Shown: positions 34,819 through 40,730 of the stretch, in pieces
Layout of the letters: every line of letters begins with the position of its first letter
Position numbering within the stretch: the stretch's first letter is position 1
NCBI GenBank assembly: GCA_944325815.1
Contig: CALVBV010000004.1
Location: forward strand, 1-40,730
Source of the DNA: Candidatus Gastranaerophilales bacterium
Lineage (GTDB): Bacteria > Cyanobacteriota > Vampirovibrionia > Gastranaerophilales > Gastranaerophilaceae
Direction of reading: 5' to 3'
Length of the DNA: 40,730 nucleotides
Position numbers and translations under genes: made by a program
The notes under the pieces: generated by a model
Databases searched by the model: none
Told to the model about the DNA's origin: nothing
Seen by the model: only the letters and a program-made list of their open reading frames with translations

Positions 34819-35544
34819 TTAAGCTATTGTATCAAAATCCTTAAATTTATCCGGATCAATTTGTACATCCAAATGGTCACTCTCTGTGGAGACTCGGGTA
34901 AAATATCCCGTATTCTTCAATTTTTGTGCCAGTTCTTTTCCGTTTCCGTTTATTCTTATATCAAGTTTTGGATTTTCTGCGTTATGATGGCTTGCATATC
35001 CGCCTTTTACGTGCGGATTTCCATTCTCGCCGGTGCCGAGTGCCGAGGTGATAACTAAATTTTCACCGATTAGACTTGCTACTTTTTCAAGAATTGCACC
35101 TGTTCCCTTTTTTGCAAAAGGTATATCCGTTATAAAAGAGCTTTCTGCAATAGACCAGTTACGCCCGCCTGTAAGCTTTTCCAGATTTGTATCATTTAAT
35201 GCCTTTTTATAAGCCTCAGATTTGGAAAGGTTTGAATATTCGTTATTTATACTCCCTTTGGTTTCATGCTTGGTTACGTTCGTTTTTTTCGATGAGGTAG
35301 GCATTACAAATTTCATATCAGAAAAGTTCCAAAGATTAGGCGTATCAGTCTTATAGTTTGTGTCTGGAAATGTAAATTTGATATCACTGAAATCAAAATT
35401 CCCAAAGTTAAAAAATGACGGCATTGTCCAATTGGTAAACAGCGGCAAGTTAATATTAAAAGACGGCATAATCCAGCCGGAAGTCTGTACATTAAAATAG
35501 CTGTTTTCAAAATTTATATTTTTAAAAGTCGGTACAAAAGTCAT
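34819..35544 (-). CDS. Protein with M15/hedgehog-like peptidase C terminus and Phe/Pro-rich repeats
   Basis: 241 aa. The N-terminal 90 residues hold degenerate repeats of the type GWIMPSFN, NWTMPSFF, FSDIKFTFPDT and FSDMKFVMPTS; there is no classical signal peptide. The C-terminal 110 residues contain SHHNAENPKLDIRI and SDHLDVQI, which fit the His...Asp...His zinc triad of D-Ala-D-Ala peptidase and hedgehog folds. That would make it a peptidoglycan peptidase or a relative that only binds. The repeats may mediate export or surface attachment. AAAGGAG precedes the ATG. The assignment of the peptidase fold is tentative. Confidence 0.65.
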   Translation of the reverse strand: MTFVPTFKNINFENSYFNVQTSGWIMPSFNINLPLFTNWTMPSFFNFGNFDFSDIKFTFPDTNYKTDTPNLWNFSDMKFVMPTSSKKTNVTKHETKGSINNEYSNLSKSEAYKKALNDTNLEKLTGGRNWSIAESSFITDIPFAKKGTGAILEKVASLIGENLVITSALGTGENGNPHVKGGYASHHNAENPKLDIRINGNGKELAQKLKNTGYFTRVSTESDHLDVQIDPDKFKDFDTIA

Positions 35545-35616
35545 ATTAACTCCTTTAAATATATAAAGTATATAAAAATGAAATATTTGCCTTTTTTTTA
35601 CAAAAATTTACAAAGC

Positions 35617-35972
35617 GGATGTGTGATGACGGCGTGAGGGGGGGGAAGGGGTAGGTAGACTTCAGTCTATCATATTACGGAAAGGTTTAGAAGTTGAGTA
35701 GTTTAGGAGTTAGTAACATTTCCTCCCTAATGAGGGAGGTTAGGTGGGTGCTGGCTTTGGTTTAGAAGTGGAGTAGTTTAGGAGTTGAGGAGAAGTTATA
35801 AATGTTGAAAAGTGGAAAGGTTGAACAGTTGAAGAGTAATTATAAATTTCTTAATCACTTAATCACTTAGTCACCTGGTCACCTGGTCACTTCATAAACG
35901 CACCCTTCACGCTTCACCCGGTAAAAGTAGGGTGCAGTTCTACTGCACCAATAAAACCCCCTCTCTCCTTGT
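35617..35972. repeat. Composite intergenic repeat array (copy 5)
   Basis: It contains palindrome TAGACT-TC-AGTCTA (35656-35669), purine ladder words GTTTAGAAG and GTTTAGGAG, CCTCCCT-AATG-AGGGAGG (35722-35739), a second purine ladder, five octamer units (35852-35891), two heptamers and GGTGCAGT-TCT-ACTGCACC (35931-35949). It ends in CCCCTCTCTCCTTGT, where the 212-bp element interrupts what looks like a CCCTCTCCC module. Together with copy 6 it forms a large inverted pair around that element. Confidence 0.85.
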
Positions 35973-36184
35973 GGCACTGCTGTCCAGGATAATTTCATAT
36001 AGAAAGCTGATAATATAAGTAAATATAGGTATCATATACAAAAGGAATCCTGTAGAGACAATAAAGTAAAATGTCATCCCGAACTTGTTTCGGGATCTTA
36101 CCAGAAAACAAGTATAACGCCACGCTGGTAAGATGCTGAACCAAGTTCAGCATGACAAAATAATTTATCATGGACAGTTGTGCT
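35973..36184. mobile_element. 212-bp MITE-like element with 20-bp imperfect terminal inverted repeats
   Basis: The left end GGCACTGCTGTCCAGGATAA (35973-35992) and right end TTATCATGGACAGTTGTGCT (36165-36184) are inverted repeats matching at 16 of 20 positions. No coding capacity. The interior is AT-rich plus a nested 84-bp palindromic element. The ends look like those of a non-autonomous insertion sequence; the parent transposase is not in the window, and the target duplication is unclear because it lies in repeats. Confidence 0.55.
36073..36156. repeat. 84-bp nested palindromic GTCAT element
   Basis: GTCATCCCGAACTTG... at the left and ...CAAGTTCAGCATGAC at the right are 32-base imperfect inverted arms, both running to CTTACCAG/CTGGTAAG. 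Each arm can itself fold (CCCGAAC against GTTTCGGG; GCTGAAC against GTTCAGC). Such GTCAT-ended, doubly palindromic sequences occur as dispersed repeats in several bacterial groups. Confidence 0.6.
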
Positions 36185-36833
36185 AAATGAGGGAAGGGCC
36201 GGGGATGGGGGATGATTGAGTGAGGGGTGAAGGGTGAGGCGTGAAGGGTGAAGGGTTCGTTAATGAAGTGATTAAGTGACTTGGTGACTAAGTGATCAAG
36301 TGACCAAGTGATCAGGTGATCAAGAATTTATAACTACTATTCAACTATTCAACCTTTCCACTTTTCAACTTTTATAACTTCTCCTCAACTCCTCAACCAG
36401 GGCTAGCACCCACCTAACCTCCCTCATTAGGGAGGAACTGTTACAAACCCCTAAACTATTTAACGAATTAATCCAGTCAAACCCCTCTCCCCGGCCCTCT
36501 CCCACAAGGGGAGAGGGGATTTTATTGGTGCAGTAGTAACTGCACCCTACTTTTACCGGGTGAAGTGTGAGGCGTGAGGGGTGAAGAGTTCGTTTATAAA
36601 GTGATTAAGTGACTAGGTGACTAAGTGATTAAGAGTTTATAACTTCTCCTCAACTCCTAAACTTCTCAACTTCTAAACCTTTCCGTAATGTGGTAGACTG
36701 AAGTCTACCCTACCCCTAAGTGACCAAGTGATCAAGTGACTAGGTGACTAAGTGATCAAGAATTTATAACTACTTCTCAACTCTTCCACTATTCCACTTT
36801 TCAACTTTTTAACTTTTTAACTTTTTAACCTAA
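36185..36833. repeat. Composite intergenic repeat array (copy 6), the longest
   Basis: Five heptamers (36218-36252) precede seven octamers AGTGAYYA/GGTGAYYA (36267-36322) and the pyrimidine ladder. Palindromes follow: CCTCCCT-CATT-AGGGAGG (36418-36435), CCCTCTCCC-ACAAG-GGGAGAGGG (36495-36517) and GGTGCAGT-AGTA-ACTGCACC (36527-36546). Then come four octamers (36600-36631), TAGACT-GA-AGTCTA (36694-36707), five octamers (36719-36758) and a final ladder reaching the recG stop. Three nested rounds of the same motif order suggest repeated duplication. No gene is present. Confidence 0.88.
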
Positions 36834-39194
36834 TCAGCCGGCAGAGAATATATCTCCGTCAAAATTTAGGCTCTTAGCCTCTTTGAGAAGAGGATAATCG
36901 TCTATATTATTATTCTTTACGAAATTTATTGCCTCGTACCTTGCCTGTTCCAGAATTTTTGCATCATTTACAATATCGGCAATAATCATATCAGGAAGTC
37001 CGCTCTGCCGCGTACCTAAAAATTCCCCCGGCCCTCTGAGCTGTAAATCTTTTTCCGCAATTACAAACCCGTCGTTTGTCTGGGTCATTATATCAAGCCT
37101 TGCCCTTGTTTCCTGAGATTTGGCAGATGAGGATAAAATACAATAAGACTGTAAATCGCTTCTTCCTACACGCCCTCTTAGCTGATGAAGCTGGGAAAGC
37201 CCAAATCTTTCAGCGTTTTCTATCACAATTACCGTGGCGTTCGGAACATCTACCCCTACTTCTACAACAGTTGTCGAGACAAGAATATCGTATTCGCGGT
37301 TTTTAAACTTTTGCATCACATCTTCTTTTTCGTCATTTTTTAACTTACCGTGCAAAAGACCGATTTTAAATTCCGGGAACACTTCATTCTGCCAGCGCTC
37401 TTTTTCAATAGTAGCAGCTTTTGCAGAAAGCGTTTCACTTTCATCTATAAGCGGATAAACAATATATGCCTGCCTTCCGGCTTCTACTTCCTGTCTTATA
37501 AGGCCGGATATTTGTTTCCCGGAGTTAGTAAGTATTGTAGTAATCGGCTTCCTTCCCTTTGGAAGTTCGTCCAATATCGTTAAATCGAGGTCGCCGTTAA
37601 GAGTGATGGCAAGAGTTCTCGGTATCGGCGTTGCAGTCATTGTCAAAATCTGGGGATTATTCGATTTTTTTCTTAATGCAAGCCGTTGTTTAACACCAAA
37701 TCTGTGCTGCTCATCAATTACAACAGCGCCCAGGTTTGCAAACTCTATATTGTCTTGTATAAGCGCGTGTGTTCCGACAGCAATATCAGCCTGGCCATTT
37801 CTTATATTCGTTTCTGATTCTCTGCGCTGTTTTTTCCCGAGACTTCCTAAAAAAAGTTCAATTCTGAGGCCGAGCGGGGTTAGCCAATTAACTAAATTGT
37901 TATAATGCTGCTGTGCTAAAATCTCTGTCGGCGCCATCAAAGCGGATTGAAATCCGTTTTCAATTCCTGCAAGAAGCATTGCACAGGCAACAACGGTTTT
38001 TCCGCTTCCGACATCACCTTGAAGCAGTCTCTGCATTGGTTTTGTTGAGTTTAAATCATTCAAAATTTCGTTTACAGCCCTCTGCTGAGCACCAGTAAGT
38101 TTAAAAGGAAGCGATTCTATAAACCGCATGACAAGCCCGTCACGCTTTACACTCAGAGGAACAGATGTAAGATTTTTATTGTTTTCTTCTCTTACAAGCG
38201 CAAGCCTGAGCTGGATTAAAAACAATTCCTCAAACACAAGAGAGTACCGCGCGCGCTCTAAAGTTTCATTATCTTTCGGGAAATGAATATTCTCAACAGC
38301 CTCAGATTTTTCAAGCAATCCGTACTTTTTTATTATCTCTGTCGGCAAAATTGTTTTAATTTCTGTCTTAAACTGTTGGATAGTATTAAATATAGCCTTT
38401 CTTAGAGTTTTAATATTCAAATTTTCGCTGAGAGAATAAATAGGCACTATTCGCGCCAAGTTAATATTAGACGGATTAAGAATGTCATCATCCATGATTG
38501 AATAAGCCGGTTTATCAAGGGTCGGCATTCCGTCGTAAGAATTAATTTTCACAAGCCCTGAGACCATTATTCCTGCGCCTTTGGGAAATTGGGATTTCAT
38601 TCGCTCAAGAGTAAATTTGTTGGTTTTTGATGAAAAAAAGTTTAGACTGAGGCTTCCGGAACCGTCTGAAATTTTAACTTTTACAACTCCGAGATTATTT
38701 TTTGTTGTAAAAGCCTCCACTGAGCGTATCGTACCGAAAATTGTCGTCGTCTCGCCCGGAGTCAAGTCGCGGATACGGGTTCTGGTTGAATAATCCACAT
38801 GCTTTCTAGGAAAATAGTAAAGTAAATCTGATACGGTATATATTCCTAGTTTATTCAAAATATACGCAATTTTAGGCCCTACGCCCTTAAGATACATAAC
38901 ATCAGATTTCAGCGTTGTTTTGTTGTGTATCTGAGCCGGATTTGGATTTTGTTCCGAACGGATTACGTTCACGAGATGTTCAAGAGATTTTTTTCGCTGT
39001 GGCAAGGTATCCATTTGATACCTCAAAAAATGCTCTAAAAGAACTTTCCATTTTGGGTTTGAAGAGTTTTTTATTTTTTTTCGCAATTCTCTGCAGATGA
39101 ATGACGAAAAGCTTCCTGTTTTGCCGTTAATATTAATGTATTTGTACTTAACTTCAATTTCTACGGCTTTTTTGATTTGCTCAAGATTCTCCAT
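36834..39194 (-). CDS. recG: ATP-dependent DNA helicase RecG
   Basis: 786 aa. A wedge/OB domain (about 150-290) precedes the helicase core: Walker A GDVGSGKT (about 394), DEQH box (about 494), TATPIPRTL, and QLRGRVGRS in motif VI. RecG reverses stalled forks and branch-migrates Holliday junctions. The N terminus carries about 100 extra residues relative to the roughly 690-aa E. coli-type protein, including AVEIEVKYKYININGKTGSF; similar extensions occur in cyanobacterial and plant RecG as I recall, which supports the lineage inference. The ATG has no ribosome site and follows TATAAT by six bases. The repeat array begins at the stop codon. Confidence 0.96.
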   Translation of the reverse strand: MENLEQIKKAVEIEVKYKYININGKTGSFSSFICRELRKKIKNSSNPKWKVLLEHFLRYQMDTLPQRKKSLEHLVNVIRSEQNPNPAQIHNKTTLKSDVMYLKGVGPKIAYILNKLGIYTVSDLLYYFPRKHVDYSTRTRIRDLTPGETTTIFGTIRSVEAFTTKNNLGVVKVKISDGSGSLSLNFFSSKTNKFTLERMKSQFPKGAGIMVSGLVKINSYDGMPTLDKPAYSIMDDDILNPSNINLARIVPIYSLSENLNIKTLRKAIFNTIQQFKTEIKTILPTEIIKKYGLLEKSEAVENIHFPKDNETLERARYSLVFEELFLIQLRLALVREENNKNLTSVPLSVKRDGLVMRFIESLPFKLTGAQQRAVNEILNDLNSTKPMQRLLQGDVGSGKTVVACAMLLAGIENGFQSALMAPTEILAQQHYNNLVNWLTPLGLRIELFLGSLGKKQRRESETNIRNGQADIAVGTHALIQDNIEFANLGAVVIDEQHRFGVKQRLALRKKSNNPQILTMTATPIPRTLAITLNGDLDLTILDELPKGRKPITTILTNSGKQISGLIRQEVEAGRQAYIVYPLIDESETLSAKAATIEKERWQNEVFPEFKIGLLHGKLKNDEKEDVMQKFKNREYDILVSTTVVEVGVDVPNATVIVIENAERFGLSQLHQLRGRVGRSDLQSYCILSSSAKSQETRARLDIMTQTNDGFVIAEKDLQLRGPGEFLGTRQSGLPDMIIADIVNDAKILEQARYEAINFVKNNNIDDYPLLKEAKSLNFDGDIFSAG

Positions 39195-39200
39195 AAAAAA

Positions 39201-39206
39201 ATTATA
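39201..39206 (-). promoter_or_regulatory. -10 box giving a predicted leaderless recG mRNA
   Basis: On the minus strand TATAAT is followed by six T bases and the recG ATG. It sits directly downstream of the hsp20 terminator, so recG would be transcribed separately. No -35 or extended -10 is obvious. Confidence 0.55.
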
Positions 39207-39237
39207 CTAAAAAGCCGGATATTTTAAAATCCGGCTT
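39207..39237 (-). terminator. Rho-independent terminator of the hsp20-like gene
   Basis: On the minus strand a nine-base perfect stem (AAGCCGGAT with ATCCGGCTT, eight-base AT loop) is followed by a T run, and begins eight bases after the hsp20 stop. This is the clearest intrinsic terminator in the window. Confidence 0.75.
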
Positions 39238-39244
39238 ATGCTGT

Positions 39245-39751
39245 TTATTCTTCATAAGGAATGGTAATAATATATTTGTTCCCCTTACGCTCTTTAGTCA
39301 TCCTGGAAGCATCTGGTTTTTCATCAAGATAAAATGATTGAGAAAAATTCATAATTTTTTCTCCGTGCCGGCTGTTTTTTTCCACTTCTCCGGAGACGGA
39401 TGCAACATTGTCATCAAGTTTGATATTAATATTTTTTTCGTCTCCTCCAAGCGGCTTCAAATCAACAATAATTTTGTATTCCCCCGGTTCTTTTACAAGA
39501 TTCACGAGCATTGGCGCCATTCTTGGCTCAAACGGATTATCCTGAAAAACCCTGTCTTCAAATTTACGGAATTTCTTTTCCTGATGCTGCACCATTTTTT
39601 CCATTTTTCTAATCTGATAATCAGGATTCATCATTCTGTTGAATGTCATATCTACTGCAAAATAGAATGCCAAAAACGCACCGAGAAATGTCGCCAGTAT
39701 TACACCGATAACTTTCAGCCAGTGATGTCCGTGCCGTTCTTCTTCTAACAT
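39245..39751 (-). CDS. Membrane-anchored Hsp20/alpha-crystallin-domain protein
   Basis: 168 aa. A histidine-rich cytoplasmic start (EEERHGHHWLK) is followed by a transmembrane helix (about 12-32, VIGVILATFLGAFLAFYFAV) and a charged linker. An alpha-crystallin-like domain then runs from about 88 to 166, with the YKIIVDLKPLGGDEKNINIKL strand, SGEVEKNS and the closing YIITIPYEE; here these are residues at about 100-168. Soluble Hsp20 holdases lack a membrane anchor, so this would place chaperone activity at, and probably outside, the inner membrane. AAAGGAG precedes the ATG, and a strong terminator follows. Confidence 0.75.
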   Translation of the reverse strand: MLEEERHGHHWLKVIGVILATFLGAFLAFYFAVDMTFNRMMNPDYQIRKMEKMVQHQEKKFRKFEDRVFQDNPFEPRMAPMLVNLVKEPGEYKIIVDLKPLGGDEKNINIKLDDNVASVSGEVEKNSRHGEKIMNFSQSFYLDEKPDASRMTKERKGNKYIITIPYEE

Positions 39752-39864
39752 ATTAAAACTCCTTTCTCTTTCTTCATTTTATTTACCTTATTTGAAACAT
39801 TAAATCAATTGTTCTATCGGGGAATATTTTAAAGAGATTTTGATATAGAGCTTAAGTTCAGGCG

Positions 39865-39932
39865 CCGGAGTGATTAAGTGACTAGGTGATTGAGTGATTA
39901 AGGATTTATAACTTCTCCTAAACTTCTCAACT
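39865..39932. repeat. Composite intergenic repeat array (copy 7, short)
   Basis: Four octamers at 39869-39900 (AGTGATTA, AGTGACTA, GGTGATTG, AGTGATTA) are followed by the pyrimidine ladder (ACTTCTCCTAAACTTCTCAAC). The ladder runs up to the stop codon of the convergent CxxxC-cluster gene. No heptamers or palindromes here, so this is the simplest copy. Confidence 0.85.
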
Positions 39933-40391
39933 TTACCAATCATTAGACCCGTAAACTTTGTATTTATCTATAAAAGCTTGGTGGGATTGTATTAAACGAT
40001 TTAGCTGACGCTGTTCAGATTTGTCGTGCGTTAGCGTTAACCGCGTCTGATAGTCCAGCATTTCTTCTTTTAATTTGCGAACTCTTTGCATTAAATGTTC
40101 CCGCTTTAAAAATATGTCACCTTTAAATCCGCATTCCTCAGGCAAGAATGCTAAGGGTGAATAAGGAAATATGCTGCATATTTCAGGTTTTTCCGGATTT
40201 GTACATAAGCCATTCTGTAAATATTTACAGGAACAAATTGTTATATTTTCGCGTGTTTCAAGCGGGATTAAATAACTCTCAAAAATATCGCCCAACGGCT
40301 GAATCCCGTCACGATACATTATTCTTCGGGAAAAATCAACCGGTATATGCGAACAACATCTTCCGCATTTGTTGCATAAATCTCTATCCAT
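39933..40391 (-). CDS. YkgJ-type CxxxC cluster (zinc/iron-chelating) protein
   Basis: 152 aa from ATG 40391. CNKCGRCCSHIPV at the N terminus (C6, C9, C12, C13), then CSCKYLQNGLC and PEICSIFPY, is the family's Cys-rich metal-binding core. The C-terminal third is a charged helix (VRKLKEEMLDYQTRLTL). Longer frames upstream to 40643 run antisense through a divergent secreted-protein gene and are not credible. TATAAT lies seven bases before the ATG and there is no ribosome site. The biological role of this family is poorly known. Confidence 0.82.
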   Translation of the reverse strand: MDRDLCNKCGRCCSHIPVDFSRRIMYRDGIQPLGDIFESYLIPLETRENITICSCKYLQNGLCTNPEKPEICSIFPYSPLAFLPEECGFKGDIFLKREHLMQRVRKLKEEMLDYQTRLTLTHDKSEQRQLNRLIQSHQAFIDKYKVYGSNDW

Positions 40392-40398
40392 AATTAAT

Positions 40399-40404
40399 AT
40401 TATA
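40399..40404 (-). promoter_or_regulatory. -10 box giving a predicted leaderless mRNA
   Basis: On the minus strand TATAAT is followed by seven bases (attaatt) and the ATG at 40391. No ribosome site intervenes. Confidence 0.55.
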
Positions 40405-40476
40405 CATTTAATATAGGATTGGCAAAGCAGAAATTTTGTACTATCATGATTATTATATATAAGAAGGAGACGAAAT

Positions 40477-40730
40477 ATGAAGAGATTAGTTCTGGCATTA
40501 GGATTACTTTTTGCAGTAAATAGTATCGCAATGGCTGATGGTAATGCCTTTACTCCGCTAAATTTTAACGATACACAGTACGGTACACCCGCAGTTTCAA
40601 GGACTTCACAATCCGGGCTAGTAACAACAAGCGAAGAAGCCATCGGAAACGGAAATATTCAAAATGCAATTCAACAGCTTGAAAATGCACAGGTCGATAT
40701 TAGAAATGACCTTTTAAACTGCAAAACTAA
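40477..40730 (+). CDS. Start of a secreted protein, cut by the window edge
   Basis: 84 codons are visible. AAGGAG stands seven bases before the ATG. The product starts MKRLVLALGLLFAVNSIAMA, a clear Sec signal peptide with a likely cleavage after AMA. The mature part is polar and Gln/Asn/Thr-rich (NIQNAIQQLENAQVDIRNDL). I recognise no family from this fragment. Divergent from the CxxxC cluster gene. Confidence 0.75.
   Translation, partial: MKRLVLALGLLFAVNSIAMADGNAFTPLNFNDTQYGTPAVSRTSQSGLVTTSEEAIGNGNIQNAIQQLENAQVDIRNDLLNCKT

Noticed and set aside
36267-36758. Regularly spaced direct repeats resembling a CRISPR array
   Set aside because: The units are 7-8 bp and contiguous, with no unique spacers of 25-40 bp and no cas genes; they are tandem ladders.
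39338-39748. 136-residue plus-strand frame opposite the Hsp20-like gene
   Set aside because: It is an antisense shadow with no ribosome site; the minus-strand gene has a clear ribosome site, TM helix, domain and terminator.
40392-40643. Upstream extension of the CxxxC cluster gene
   Set aside because: It runs antisense through the signal-peptide gene starting at 40477 and covers the -10 box at 40399-40404; ATG 40391 directly begins the Cys-rich domain.
1-40730. tRNA or rRNA genes
   Set aside because: I scanned for T-loop GGTTCGA-type motifs with CCA-proximal stems and for rRNA conserved blocks and found none; the GGGTTCG in the repeats is not part of a cloverleaf.

Overview
The window is a low-GC, gene-dense stretch of a Gram-negative-type bacterium. 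It carries early flagellar genes, a CheA-receiver hybrid chemosensory cluster, a protein with an AMIN-like N-terminal region, and a RecG with a long N-terminal extension of the kind I associate with cyanobacteria. I infer a non-photosynthetic relative of Cyanobacteria (gut Melainabacteria/Vampirovibrionia, Gastranaerophilales-like). No rRNA, tRNA or other taxonomic marker is present to confirm this, so it remains an inference. The standard genetic code fits throughout.

Layout. 0-7.75 kb: a surface/envelope block with an FkbH-like HAD-GNAT-SGNH protein behind a strong promoter and a folded leader, a nuclease/phospholipase D-like protein, a ChbG-type deacetylase, a GtrB-type glycosyltransferase, a small unknown protein, a GlmS-like isomerase and ComF. 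7.75-11.55 kb: a regulatory intergenic region, a NarL-type response regulator, a histidine kinase and flgB-flgC-fliE, apparently one unit that could control flagellar basal-body assembly. 12.0-20.2 kb: housekeeping genes alaS, bioD-bioA, a CoA-disulfide-reductase-like enzyme, rseP and coaD. 20.2-31.2 kb: a divergent chemosensory locus (hybrid cheA and a minimal methyl-accepting protein one way; a PleD-like diguanylate cyclase and a double-CheW protein the other), followed by a large acidic AMIN/TM repeat protein, a solute-binding lipoprotein and a glycosyltransferase. 31.2-35.5 kb: a ferredoxin-nitroreductase, a ketopantoate-reductase family protein, a CMP-sugar synthetase, a family 2 glycosyltransferase and an M15-like protein. 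36.8-40.7 kb: recG, a membrane-anchored Hsp20, a CxxxC cluster protein and the start of a secreted protein.

Two genome-scale signals stand out. First, composite intergenic repeats recur seven times in 40 kb. They are built from 7-bp and 8-bp tandem ladders plus palindromic modules. Where a gene end adjoins one (five cases), the array starts within a few bases of the stop codon, always in the same polarity relative to that gene. The largest array also holds a 212-bp MITE-like element. Second, six genes have a -10 hexamer ending 6-8 bases before the start codon and no Shine-Dalgarno sequence, which predicts leaderless mRNAs. They sit among neighbours with clear Shine-Dalgarno sites.

Coding is compact. 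Five convergent gene pairs overlap at their 3' ends, and several same-strand genes overlap by 1-38 bases, consistent with translational coupling.
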